This document shows, one piece after another, positions 10,615-22,804 of a stretch of DNA of 64,000 nucleotides. Below the pieces are notes generated by a model. It worked only from the letters and a program-made list of their open reading frames with translations. It was not told the origin of the DNA and ran no database searches. How positions within the stretch are numbered: position 1 is the first letter of the stretch; each line of letters begins with the position of its first letter. Source of the stretch: Stomoxys calcitrans (Eukaryota; Arthropoda; Insecta; Diptera; Muscidae); NCBI RefSeq assembly GCF_963082655.1, contig NC_081553.1:34230882-34294881 (forward strand), read 5' to 3'. The translations under genes were made by a program, and so were the position numbers.

Positions 10615-12965
10615 TACTAGCTGAGCCCGACCCGCTCTGCTGTGCCCGATAATGCTATGTTGGAGAAAAGTACTCCTAATTTGGAAATGTCTACCATGTT
10701 TCAGTTGAAATTTTCCTGTGGATTTTCTACTCTCAAATACCCGTTATTTAAACTCCAATAATTAAAAGTCCTGTTTAAGGGTGTGGTCGATCCCCAGAGA
10801 TTTGGTCTCAAAAGTGGAAGTCAATTTCGTGCTATACTCCCAAATACCTTTCATTTAAGATCCATACCGCCATGGTCGGTATATATGTCCGATTTGAAGG
10901 GGTGGGCTGACCCACGAAACACTTACTTCCACAATTGGATTTCAGCTTCGTTTTCTACTCTTAAATACCTTTAATTTGATACCCATACTGAAGTAATTAG
11001 TCTATAAATCCGTTTTGTGTGTTTTGGGGGTGGGCGGCCCTCCTGAGTACTCCACTTCAGATTCTGATACCAAATTTTTGATTTTAGGTCAATGTAAGTG
11101 CGCCAACTACTCCTAATGCTGGCAACATTTGTGAAGTGCTATGCCATGTAAAACTTCTCTCCAAAGAGGTGTCGCACTGCGGTACGTCATTCGGACTCGG
11201 CTATAAAAAGGAGGCCCCTTATCATTGAGCTTAAACTTGAATCGGACTGCACTCATTGATAGGTGAGAAGTTTGCCCCTGTTTCTTAGTGGAATGTTCAT
11301 GGGCAACATTTGCATTTGCATTTGGAATTTGTAAGTATGTCAACAAAATTTCGTTTAAATCGTCCTACACATCTCCGACATCTGGTGTTTTTGAAAATTA
11401 TTATCAAGGCCCGTCTTGGAGTTTGTTAAAAAATAATACCGCTAACAACCGCAACGAAGTCATAACGAAGATAAATGCTGTATGACCAATTTTGACCACT
11501 CTGCCCTCTTTCTGTTCGTGTTGGTTTCTTCAAATAAGCGCCATTTACTGATACAATTGTTTTCAATTGGATCAACTAAATCCATTTAAAAAAGGCCGGT
11601 AGATGGCGCTAACTTAAATGTGAGTGCTACTACTCGCCTGGAATGGCTTAACGCCTATAACATTGATAAATGGTTGTCATTAAGTCTTTTTTAAATCAAA
11701 TCACAATTGCCAAATTAAACCAAATTTGCCAAATTTCTGTGGTAAAGAACTAATTTGCCAGTCAATATATTTGGTGCGGTGGCGATACTTCTTACTATTA
11801 AACCATGTAAAACTTTTGAACAAGTGTTGCCCAGCAGCATGTCATTTGGTCTTATCTATCGATGAGCTTAAAATGGTTGCAATCCTAGCGCTAAGGTCTG
11901 CTGCTCCTCCTATCACGCTGAACGTCATAATTTTTGGTGTATGGCGGCCTACATTTATTTGGGTCCCTGCACATTAATTAAATCACACATTTAACCCCAT
12001 ATTGTCATGATTGGTCTAAACAGCAATTTGGTGAAGGATGACTAGGGTTGTGCGCCACACTCCATCTGCCACTTGAGCACATATTTGAATGACGCACTCT
12101 ACTAAAAAATATCTATCATTTGATCCCCCATTGTTTTAATTGGTCAAATAGTTTATTGGAGTCGATTTTTGGAGATATAGCGCCACCTAGATTCTTGGAC
12201 ACAAAGTTTTATTTCATATTTCAACTCTCAAATACCTTTAATTTGAGTCTTATATAAAATGGAGTAAAATTCCCATTTGGGGGCCTTTTGGGGGTTGGGC
12301 GACCCGCAAATACTTAGGCATCATTTTTTTATGTCATATTCGTAATCATACCTTTCATTTGAGTCCCATATTTAAATGTACGTCTAATATGTTTGTTTGG
12401 GGATCTTTTGGGGTTGGAGTGGCCCCTGGGTTCCTTGGACTCAACTTTTAATACCATATTCGTATTCTACTCTCTAATATCTTTCATTTGATACTCATGT
12501 TGTCCCGATCGGTCATCCTTGATTTTGGGTGGTGCTTTTGGGGTAACGTGGGAGGGTCCGCCCCCTTCCAATATCAAAAAAATTATATTGCCTATTCCTC
12601 CTTCTTGACTATATTCGTAATCTACTTCCGAATACCTTTCATTCGAGTCCTATATTGTCATTATCGTCCAATAGGCCTATTTGAAGGGGTTTTGGGTCGG
12701 GACAGCCCCCTAGGTACTTTTGTATTCTACTCCCGTATACCTTTAATTTGAGTCCCATATTGCCCCAATCGGTCCACTTTTATTTTTGGGTGGTACCCTT
12801 GAGATATCAAAAAATTATATAGCCTATTGCTTCTTCCGGACCACCCCCACAATCTGTGAAAATTTAAAAGAAATCGGTTCAGCCGTTTTTGAGTCTATAC
12901 GGAACAAATAAATTTACAAACCCACAAACAAGCAAACAAACAAACACAATTTTTTTTGTATATAC
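10615..12965 (+). mobile_element. ACTAGCTGA-family element(s), long array
   Basis: The block starts AATACTAGCTGAGCCCGACCCGCTCTGC, directly after the end of the previous element. Tandem units of about 150-170 bp with TACCTTTCATTTGAGTCCCATAT alternate with G/C-rich linkers. The block ends at CAGCCGTTTTTGAGTCTATACGG and a CAAACAAGCAAACAAACAAACAC stretch. A SINE (11100-11335) and about 650 bp of non-array DNA (11340-11990) interrupt it, so it may represent two elements. Confidence 0.65.
11100..11335 (+). repeat. tRNA-headed SINE (family A), 5'-truncated copy
   Basis: The body of family A is well preserved: CCTAATGCTGGCAACATTTG, CTTCTCTCCAAAGAGGTGTC, CCCCTTATCATTGAGCTTAA, CGGACTGCACTCATTGATAG and GAATGTTCATGGGC. 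The tRNA-like head is absent. The tail runs into TTTGCATTTGCATTTGG. Confidence 0.8.
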
Positions 12966-14585
12966 AAAATCTATATATTTTTCTATGAATATATACATCC
13001 ACATTTTTTTAATCGAAATATCTTCAGTTTTGATAAAAGAGCATAATTTAAAAAACAAAATTCTTTCAATCTCAAAATTTTCCAGCTAAAAATCAACGAC
13101 CGGTTTGGTCCAACTAGGCATGTAAGAAATCTTGGTTTTTCTATTGGTAAGTAGAGGGCATTGCTGTTCTACTCATGGTTGAATTAAAAAGGTTAAGTCA
13201 CTTGCCCAACAACAACGAAATCAATGATACAACCCTATGGGGAAGATGTCGCAAATTCCCCCTAGGTTTTCAAGTTATTGGATACTTCCTAATTGATATT
13301 CTAGTTTTTATTTGCATTATCATGTGTAGCAACCACAAGATCAAAAGATTTATGATTATAAACGTGTGTATTATAACTTAAAATGAGAAAAAAGGAACCA
13401 AATGTGAAAAAATTTTAAAATCTAAACAAAGCATTTGACGTTGTAGTGGTATTGGCATATAACTCTGGGACTGGGAAAATTCCATCAGCTGGGCAAGTGA
13501 CGTCACCTTATTTAGTGAACCCTGGCTCATACACACAGATATTCCTGTTTGTGAAAGAGAATATCAAGATTTTCTGACATCTCAAATTGCGATGGCTGAA
13601 CATTTCAATATGATTTTAGTGAGCCATGGCTTAGCTAAACCTAAATTGAAGAGAGGGAGAAAGAGAGAAAGCTTTCCATCTTTGATAAACTGAGATAACT
13701 GAACATTTCAACATCACAACATTAGTATGGGCCCACCGGCTTAACTCAACTAGAATCGAAGTGAAAGAGAGAGAGAGAAATAAAGGATTCACTGTTACCA
13801 GATAAGTTGTCTCTTGTTTCTTTAGACCTATTTATCGATCTCAAAGTGAAGCTTTCGTGTAACTTAAGATTTCGCTTAAACTGCAAGTCGAGCATATAAC
13901 GGTACATAAAAGTATGTGTCAATATAAAGAGGGCTTACAACCAAAAACCGTTTTTATAGACAAATCTGGATGAAAATGATTGTCTTTCATTCGTGTGGGC
14001 GTTTTTAAACATAAACAAACAGGCTATTATATGGTTATATACCAAAAATAAACCTATGTGTTAAGATTATATATGAGAAGCAATTGTCTCACAGTAACTT
14101 GTCGGATTGAAGCTCAACTTTACCTATCACAAAACATGTTTCAAATCTATATCAGTGTCTAAAACTATGTCCAGTATTTCTTCTTCATAATCATTTAATA
14201 AATTTACAATAGGTATATGCATAAATATATACTATTCATCCATGGAAATATTTCAAGGCACCTAATCAATTGCCTATATTAAATCTAACAATTCTCGTGT
14301 ATATGATGACTCATCAGAACATGTCACAGATTAAGAGAAAAAATGTGCCAAATGTGTAAATTTTTTCTAAAGGTGTAAATTATACACACAACAACAGCAA
14401 GCTAAAGTTGTTATTTTACATTTTGTAAGAAAGGAAAATATTTCTAAAAGGTAGCATTCAAACCAATAGCAAGATTTGCACAGCAGAATGATTTGGATTT
14501 TAAATTGGAAATAAACAACAAATTTTATAACGATTACAACTGACTAGATATGCAAGTTGAATGCAAGCGAGAACTAGAATAAGTA
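12966..14585. other. gene-free interval
   Basis: AT-rich DNA with (GA)n runs near 13653-13670 and 13760-13778. Two similar stretches (about 13590-13680 and 13690-13780: TGAACATTTCAA, GTGGGCC/GAGCCATGGCTTA, GAAGAGAGGGAGAAAGAGAGA) look like an old local duplication. No gene is recognised. Confidence 0.5.
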
Positions 14586-14895
14586 TGTACCCCCGGCACG
14601 GGACAACTATGAGCACCATACAGGCTGAAACTCTGAGCTCCGTTTAGTGTGGTTTTCACTGATAATATGAGAAGCTCAGCTTTTCATCATAACTATGACA
14701 GCCACTGGGCGCGTCAAAAGCATAGTGGACAATCAGCTTTATCAAGTGGAGAGCCTCTTACTTAAATGCTGAGTGCCTGTGATACTTAATATGACAAGGC
14801 GAATTATTGATGACTTTAAATAAGCAATGCAATCAGTCCTATGGACCGGAACGGGCTTGACGAAGATCATTTACTCCACGCGCAATTTTGCCTAC
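14586..14895 (+). repeat. decayed copy of the CAA-tailed LINE 3' UTR
   Basis: The segment follows the same order of words as the better copies at 41795-42240 and 55165-55550: CACGGGACAACTATGAGCACCA, GAAACTCTGAGCTCCG, GAGAAGCTCAGC, GGACAATCAGC, AAATGCTGAGTGCCTGTGATACT, ATATGACAAGGCGAATTATTG and GGACCGGAACGGGCTTGACGA. The hairpin and CAA tail are lost. Confidence 0.65.
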
Positions 14896-15353
14896 AAGAA
14901 CTACAAAAAATTATATTAACTATCAACTAACATTTATATAAATGTTTAATCATCTGGCTTACACTCTTATGCTTGCCTACTCCTCTATTTTAGTTCCTGG
15001 AGCATTATACTTCTAATCCACAGACGACTAGTATTTATGTTTGAAAGAAAAAAAGACTTCCAAAATCATTTGAAAACTAGCTAAATTACTTTCATTGTTC
15101 ATTCAGAATATGTTTTTGTTCATTCACAATAGTTTTTGTTCATTCACAATGCGATAAAAATTCTCTCCCAATTTTCTCTTTTATTTCTAATCTTCTCACT
15201 TGACAACATTGCAAAGAGCCGTTCGTTTATGTAATAATCCATTTTTGAATAAATCACGTTTAAGGAACACTCTGCTCGGCATTCGGAATAGTTTTGAAAA
15301 CCCCACGGTCCAAGTACAGTTTACTGGCCGCTCACCGATTCCTCTGAAAATGA

Positions 15354-15394
15354 CATCTTCGAATAGATGGTGATTGGCATCAAAACGCAAAGGT
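15354..15394 (-). pseudogene. 41-bp duplicated fragment of the Past1 exon
   Basis: Thirty-nine of 41 bases match the Past1 coding exon about 1.07 kb to the right (16433-16475). The two differences turn ACGGCG into ATGGTG on the plus strand, changing codons for Arg-Arg into His-His within the FDANRRLFED segment. A frame stays open on both sides (minus strand, 15196-15390) but its sequence is not clearly Past1-like. The fragment is best read as a duplicated and decaying scrap of the exon. It cannot encode a GTPase. Confidence 0.6.
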
Positions 15395-15548
15395 ATATTG
15401 TACAGCTTGGCGGGTTGATTCGAACGATATTAAATATTCCCAGGGAACGGACCTGGGTCTTGAGAAATAGGCCTCCAAGGGTCAGTCAAAACTATAGTAT
15501 AACTCTTAGGTCCATTCCATTCGATTTTTTACAAATTTTACATCTGGA

Positions 15549-15785
15549 TTGCAAAGGGAGTTTTAATTAAAATATTTTGCCTTTTTCCCACTGTTGAACA
15601 TATGGAGGAGGAGATAATCTTAAATCCGGCCAAAGGTCGGCAAATTTGTCCAACTTTGGATGGCAAAGAGTGTTTAAATTAAAATACGTTTGGCTTTTCC
15701 ACTGTTGGACATATGGAGAAGGAAAAATCTTAAATCCGGCCAAAATCCGGCAAATTTTTCGAATTTTGGATGGCAAAAAGAGTTT
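15549..15785. repeat. two-copy tandem repeat, ~112-bp unit
   Basis: Two consecutive units share CATATGGAG(G/A)AGGA, ATCTTAAATCCGGCCAAA, CGGCAAATTT and TTTTGGATGGCAAA-AG. They begin near 15549 and 15668 and have indels between them. The right unit ends about 240 bp from the end of the Past1 exon, within the intron. Confidence 0.75.
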
Positions 15786-16021
15786 TAAAAAAACTGCCCG
15801 TAAACTTCACTTGCTTGAATCATCCACTCACCAACACCATCCACCTAAAACCAACCTGCGATCAGACGAACGTTAACAATTCCTTCTACCTACCTCCTTG
15901 CATTTATACCATGGCAACTATCTTCAGCCTTAATCTTGCAGTGTTCAAATCTTGCATTGGATTGAATACTACCCCATTTTCCAAAGCCCTAAATATAGGC
16001 AACGCTTTCTTCCACACTTAC

Positions 16022-17246
16022 CTTTAACCATGGGCTCTGACACCAAATGCATCTCCTCTTGTGGAATCATTTCAATCAACTTGGCAATATCCTTGGCCAA
16101 CATATTGTCCACAATATCCAAGAGATGTGGTTTTAGTGAATGGAACTTGGTGAAATCTTGATGCTGTAGGACATCTTGCATTTTCTTAATATCAGGAAAA
16201 TCACCCGGAGAGATAGAATGTTCACGCTGTATGCGATCATATACTTGGCCCAAATTCTTTATCAAATCTTTCTTCTTGCTATCTTTGCCAAAAACAGAGG
16301 GCATATCTTTGCGCAATTCCGAAATGATAAAGGCATGCACTTTGGCCAAGCGAGCACGTTTGATCAAGTCATTAAGTTTACGCAGAGCGGCATTGCGAGG
16401 CAGTGATTGCAAGTCACGGAAGAGATCCTGCTCTTCATCTTCGAATAGACGGCGATTGGCATCAAAACGCAAAGGTTGATCCCAGAATGAGCCAATATAG
16501 ACACGTGCCACTTCGGGTGTTTGTAATACCTTGCCCAAAGACCACATAAGAGCACCATAGACACGCATCAGCTGTTGATGATCCACCATATCGGCTTTGT
16601 TGAGGATAATGCGAATCTTGTCATCGTGGCCTTTAAGGGCCTCAATGGAGCGACGGAATTCATCGGAAATATCCAATTTATGGGCATCAAACAAGAGAAT
16701 GATACGATCAACACGTTCGGCGAACCATTCAAGGACACCAGTGAAGTCGTAGCCACGATCAATGCGTTGTTTCTCGCCGGACAAAATACCGGGAGTGTCC
16801 ACAATGGATATGGCCTGCAACACGGGAGAGTTGACCGAGGAGCATTGGAAACGATTCAGGAACGCATTGCCATATTTGCTCAAGGGACGGAACTGTTTCT
16901 TGGGGTCAACTACCAAAGCATTGCCGGGAATCACACCCTCCTTGTCGTCATGCATGACGGCAATGAAACGATCTGTTGTTGGCTCGGGTCCAATGCGAAT
17001 GCCGGGGAAATCACGTTCCAGCAGGTAGCGAATGAAAGTGGTTTTACCTGTTGAATACTGGCCCACCAACAGAATCATGGGCTTGGCATCGAAATCAGGA
17101 TCCTCCAGTTTGGGCGAATGAAAGTCATGGAACTGATAGTGCTCCTCCAGGGGCAACAATTTGCTTTTGTAAATTTTCTTCAACTCGCCGATGACATTCT
17201 CCACCACCTCCTGGTTGTTCTTTTCGCGTTTCAAAAAACTGAACAT
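16022..17246 (-). CDS. Past1: Past1 / EHD-family ATPase, 5' coding exon (G domain and helices)
   Basis: EHD proteins are dynamin-like ATPases that tubulate membranes and drive endocytic recycling. This exon encodes residues 1-408 plus one base of codon 409. The N-terminal EHD segment (MFSFLKREKN) leads into the G domain: P-loop GQYSTGKT (62-69), switch I EPTTDRF (88-94), DTPG (150-153) and NKAD (216-219). The helical region follows, to IPQEE (395-399) and SEPMVK. The exon ends in AAAG|GTAAGTG, a strong phase-1 donor. The usual C-terminal EH domain (about 130 more residues in fly Past1) must be in later exons; I find none between here and the left edge, so the intron exceeds 15.9 kb or the exons lie elsewhere. 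The frame is open for 51 more codons upstream, but MFSFLKRE is the start conserved in the family. A CACTGTGTCAG just upstream could be a 5' UTR acceptor. Confidence 0.95.
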
Positions 17247-17815
17247 TTTTACGACACTGCTTTTTCTTGCGATATCTTCTTTGCTGACACAGTGAAACGT
17301 ACACCCCTCTAAAATTGACTTATTTGCGAGAAATGTATGCCGCCCCAAAAAAAAAAACGGACTATTTGTGTTTAGTTTGATTTTTTTAATGTGAATCACA
17401 GCACAAGCAACAAACCACCGAACCGAATGAACTTATTTTTGGAAAAATTCCGTCACTTTCTTATTTTATGATTTACACACCACTCACAACACTCTTCCTT
17501 TTGGGTATTTAGCGTAGCTTAGCTAACAACAATATGCTTATAAAAATTTGTGCTTTTTCCGTATAAGTAAACTATAATTTTGGTGTTTTGATTTTAGCCT
17601 ATTTGCTGGCCTAAAGGAATTTAGGAATATTAATATTTAGAAAAAAATCAGAAATAGACCGTACGGTTCGGACTGGTTCCACTTAGTCAGATCTCGAAGT
17701 ACACTGTGATAGGGATCTCAAAATCGACTTTCGACTAATCGATTAATCGAGTTTTTATGAAAAACAATCGATAGGTCAAAGTCGACTTTTAGTGACTAAA
17801 AAATCCAAAAGTCAA
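17247..17815 (-). promoter_or_regulatory. Past1 5' flank with ATCGAT-rich stretch
   Basis: This interval must contain Past1 5' leader and possibly promoter sequence, but no TATA box or clear start site stands out. From about 17715 to 17800 it carries repeated ATCGA/TCGAT words (CGACTAATCGATTAATCGAG, CAATCGATAG, GTCGACTTTT) arranged partly as inverted repeats. It lies right next to the hAT MITE. Whether these words are bound by a factor is unknown. Confidence 0.35.
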
Positions 17816-17823
17816 CGAGAGCC

Positions 17824-18247
17824 TAGAGCTGGCAAAATATCTATGGGACTATCGATATTTTATTTTTTGTCTGAATATCGATTGTTATATTTCCTATCCA
17901 TTCTATCGGCAAAGTTAATTTTTTTGTAAAATTGAACAACAATATGCTATGCGGCACTGAATGTATCCTTTAAGATATATTGCGACTATAGAGGGCGCAA
18001 TTTTCATCCGATTGGGCTAAAATTTTGTACAATGATTTCTCTCATTACTTTCAACTGACTCTATTAAATTTGGTTTTATTCGGTCGGTACATTGATATTG
18101 CTTCTATATAAATCGATTTATTACTTCTAATTTTCGTTTGATATATAGGTGGTGCGAAATTAACGATAGTATCGATACAGTCGACATTTATTATTAGAAA
18201 TATCGAAAATATGGAATGTAGCTTATATCGATAGTTTGCCAGCTTTA
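17824..18247. mobile_element. hAT-type MITE, copy 1
   Basis: Terminal inverted repeats are TAGAGCTGGCAAAATATC on the left and, reverse-complemented, TAAAGCTGGCAAACTATC on the right (16 of 18 match). Flanking 8-bp direct repeats are CGAGAGCC (17816-17823) and CGATAGCC (18248-18255), 7 of 8 identical. An 8-bp target duplication with T/CAGAG-type ends is the hAT signature. The 424-bp body is non-coding. It contains CTATCGATATT near each end and a conserved core (AAGATATATTGCG, GAGGGCGCAATTTTCATCC) also found in copy 2. Confidence 0.85.
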
Positions 18248-18329
18248 CGATAGCCCAGATTTCGAAACATGGCGAGAGCAATAGTTAGATTATACATCGA
18301 TCTCTCTATAAAAAAAGAGCTCATATATG

Positions 18330-18535
18330 GCGCATTTGGCTGAACTGTATTTTACGGGGTAGGTAGCAAAAAAATTTAATATTTTTGCAAACCCCCTAAT
18401 TTTGACCCCAGGAATCCGAATAAGAAGTCCGTTTTTGGCGCTCGGGCCCGTGGACCTCCCTAGGATGCCAAACCCCAACCTATGCAATATGGGTATCAAA
18501 TGAAATGTCTTGATTATAAGATTACGAGTATAGTT
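18330..18535 (-). repeat. fragment resembling the ACTAGCTGA-family unit
   Basis: CCCGTGGACCTCCCTAGGATGCC and CAATATGGGTATCAAATGAAA followed by TCTTGATTATAAGATTACGAGTAT match the style and word order of one unit of the family at 1-1290. No terminus is present, so the call rests on one diverged unit. Confidence 0.4.
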
Positions 18536-18538
18536 ACC

Positions 18539-18571
18539 AGTATATAACTACCACACTGGTAGTTATATACT
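18539..18571. other. perfect 15-bp hairpin
   Basis: AGTATATAACTACCA (18539-18553), a CAC loop, then its exact complement TGGTAGTTATATACT (18557-18571). It overlaps the stop codon of the coding-like fragment that begins at 18563 on the minus strand. It could be a short transposon scar, an attenuator-like RNA fold or chance. Confidence 0.8.
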
Positions 18572-18785
18572 TTCCTGCTCGTTCAGTTGTTTCTGCAATT
18601 CTTCAACGGTGCTTACAAAGCTCTCATCGCCAATTTGGTTACCCATCAATTCCGAAACGATTTTATTTAATTCAATACCACGGACTCCTCTTCCGGTTAC
18701 TTTTTCCAGCGACAACACCGTTGGAGCTAAAGGAAGAAAAATTACCTAGCTCTTTCACTGCTGCTGCCGACCAACGTCCACTCTG
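18563..18785 (-). pseudogene. unrecognised protein-coding fragment
   Basis: On the minus strand a frame open from about 18740 to a TAA at 18563-18565 gives about 58 residues of convincing protein character: ...APTVLSLEKVTGRG, then GIELNKIVSELMGNQIG, then an amphipathic stretch ending EELQKQLNEQESI. Just upstream, in another frame (about 18728-18785), SGRWSAAAVKELGNFSS fits as a preceding part, which implies a frameshift or a very short gap. There is no start Met. TTCTTCCTTTAG directly before the GCTCCA codons could be a splice acceptor. I do not recognise the family. It may be a relic of a host gene or of a transposon protein. Confidence 0.4.
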
Positions 18786-19084
18786 GGTAGTCTATTCAGT
18801 ATACTATCTATTAATTATTAACCGTGTCTTTTTGTGGCAAAAAGACCTTTGTTGTCTCAAGGATGCAGCACCTTGTGACCTGTAGTTTAATTTTTTTGGT
18901 TTTTATACATTTGGACGTTTTTCCTCAAATTCAGGCGGTTTCTTTCTCGTTCCGATTTGTTTTTGAGAAGGGAAAGCTGTTGCGGGGTGAAAGGTAGGAA
19001 AAAAGATTTTTTTCGTTGTTTTCGAGATGATGAAAATGTGTTTCGTCATGATAAATACCACGGTTTTTGTCGTGATGAAAAGCA

Positions 19085-19616
19085 GATCTCGAAGTGTACA
19101 CGAGATGTTTGTCATGACATTTTGGCTGTGTTCATATGGCAGCATACGTCATTCCAATTTGACACACTGAGACGATAATACCGTCATAAAGGCAAAAGCT
19201 TATGTCGATAAAACTTTTATCATAAACAATTCACAATAGAGGGTAAAATATATTTAGTAGAGATGTGTGGTTTAAGTTAACACGTTACATAAAGAAATTT
19301 GAGTCGGTAAGGCCGGGTTTCCTAACGGTAAACTCTAACAGGCAGTTGGGTGCCGGTTACCGACTGATTATCGTCCCGATAAATACATCTGTGCTTTGTT
19401 TACTGATTGCCGTATAACAGTGTGTTCATCTAGAAGTGTACACTGAGATGATAGAGGGCAATGCTTTTCATGACATTTCAGCTGTGTTCATACGGCATAT
19501 TTCATTCCAATTTGACACTTTGAGACGATAACACGGTAATAAAGGCAAAAGCTGATGTCGACAAAACTGTTATCATTGCCAATTCGCAATAGATAAAATA
19601 TAATTAGTAGAAACGT
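19085..19616. repeat. diverged direct duplication, ~190-bp copies
   Basis: Two copies (about 19085-19265 and 19427-19616) share GAAGTGTACAC-GAGATG, CATGACATTT, GCTGTGTTCATA, CATTCCAATTTGACAC, TGAGACGATAA and AAAGGCAAAAGCT-ATGTCGA. They are separated by about 160 bp of unrelated sequence. A third partial match (AAGTACACTGTGATAGGGA) may lie at 17695. No coding potential. Confidence 0.65.
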
Positions 19617-19979
19617 GTTATAGTCAACTATTGTATTACATTAAGAAATTTTGTATTACATTAAAAATTGCCAATTAAAATGCAGGAGAATGAGTATGGC
19701 AAAACAATTAAATGTGGTCTCATTTGTACAATAACCACAAATCAAAATATACAATCCGCCATCAAGCTGATCGTCGTTTTGCCAACACACGCAAACAAAT
19801 TTGTGTGCGTGTGTGTATACGTGTCCGTACATGAGCAGAGAATATGCGAGAAAGATTATAACAACAAAGAGAATGCAAACAATAATCTGACATCTTATTA
19901 CTGTCAAACCTGGCCGGCTGTTAACAGCTGCTCGCGTGAGACCACCTTATTAAATCCGCCTTGACCCCCGAAAATTTCG

Positions 19980-21697
<1,718 letters not shown>

Positions 21698-22300
21698 TTT
21701 CCATTATATGACCGATCTTACCTGGATTTAAATTTAATTTACTTAGTAAGAAGCTTTTTATGATCTTATGTTTTAAAAAGTGCAGTTTTTTTATCATTTT
21801 AATACCAAATATTTAATTAAATACTGAAGTCTTACTTTAGTTGCATTGCTGTTCAAATATCCAATGATAGCAATATTCGCCTTTTACTGTTTTCCGCAGT
21901 AGAGTTGTCAGCAATTTGGTTTGTTTTGGAAAAATCTTCATGTTATCGTGTGTCATTTTGAACATTTATTTCGGAAAATGCGGTTTTCCAATGAATGCAG
22001 ATGTTATGTAAAGCCGCACAAACCGTTATTACCCTTCTTGCCATTGGACTATAATGCAGCTGTCGTGCACCTAAATCTCTTCTTAAGGAACAGACTCCTA
22101 TAGTACGCTCTGCACAATTTCTGGCTTGCGCATGTACAAAGTTGAGTTTATGGAGTACCTTCTTCTGTTGATCTAAATGGCGTCATTACGTACGGTTCCA
22201 AAGAACAGCCTGTGTCTCCTAAAAATAAAATAGGTTTAAATATTTTATATGTAGTAATCAAACCAGGATTCACTGATTAAGCCAAGCGATCAGCCGACAT
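21698..22300. other. gene-free interval
   Basis: Unremarkable mixed sequence between two repeat elements. The short open frame at 21921-22103 shows no support beyond being open. Confidence 0.5.
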
Positions 22301-22302
22301 AC

Positions 22303-22804
22303 AATTTGTATAACCTCCACCATAGGATGGCGTTATACCAATTTCGTCATTCTGTTTGTAACACCTCGAAATATGCCTCTGAGACCCTGTAAAGTATATA
22401 TATTCTTGATCGTCATGTCACTTTAAGTCAATCTAGTCATGTCCGTCCGCCCGTCTATCGAAAGCGCGCTTACTTTCGAAGGAGGAAAGCTAGCCGCTTG
22501 AAATTATTATTAGTGTAGGTCGGTGGGGATTTTAAATGGGCCAAATCGGTCTATGTTTTGACATAGCTGCCATATAAACCGATTTTGGTTCTTGACTTCT
22601 TGAGCATCTAGAGGGCGCAATTCGCGTCCGATTTGACTGTTTTGGTATCATGTAGTGTTTTGGTATCACTTCCAACAACTGCGCTAAGTATGGTTCAAAT
22701 CGGTCCATGTTTTGATATAGCTGCCATATAAACCGATCTTGGGACTTAACTTCTTGAGCCTCTAGAGGGCGCAATTCTCGTCCAATTTGAATGAAATTTT
22801 GCAC
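22303..22804 (+). mobile_element. hairpin-family element, 5' portion
   Basis: The family's 5' end is clear: TATAACCTCCACCATAGGATGGCG, then CGTCATTCTGTTTGTAACACC, AAAGTATATATATTCTTGATCGTC and ATGTCCGTCCGC. Two ~140-bp units (ATAGCTGCCATATAAACCGAT, TCTAGAGGGCGCAATTC) follow. The element breaks off at GAAATTTTGCAC, where an RTE relic begins at 22805. Confidence 0.75.

Noticed and set aside
16575..17312. Plus-strand open frames of up to 159 codons
   Set aside because: They are antisense shadows of the Past1 exon. The minus-strand frame has all the GTPase motifs.
17247..17399. In-frame upstream Met (MIHIKKIK...) that would extend Past1 by 51 residues
   Set aside because: The added sequence has no EHD character and crosses a poly-A/T-rich stretch. 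MFSFLKRE is the family start.
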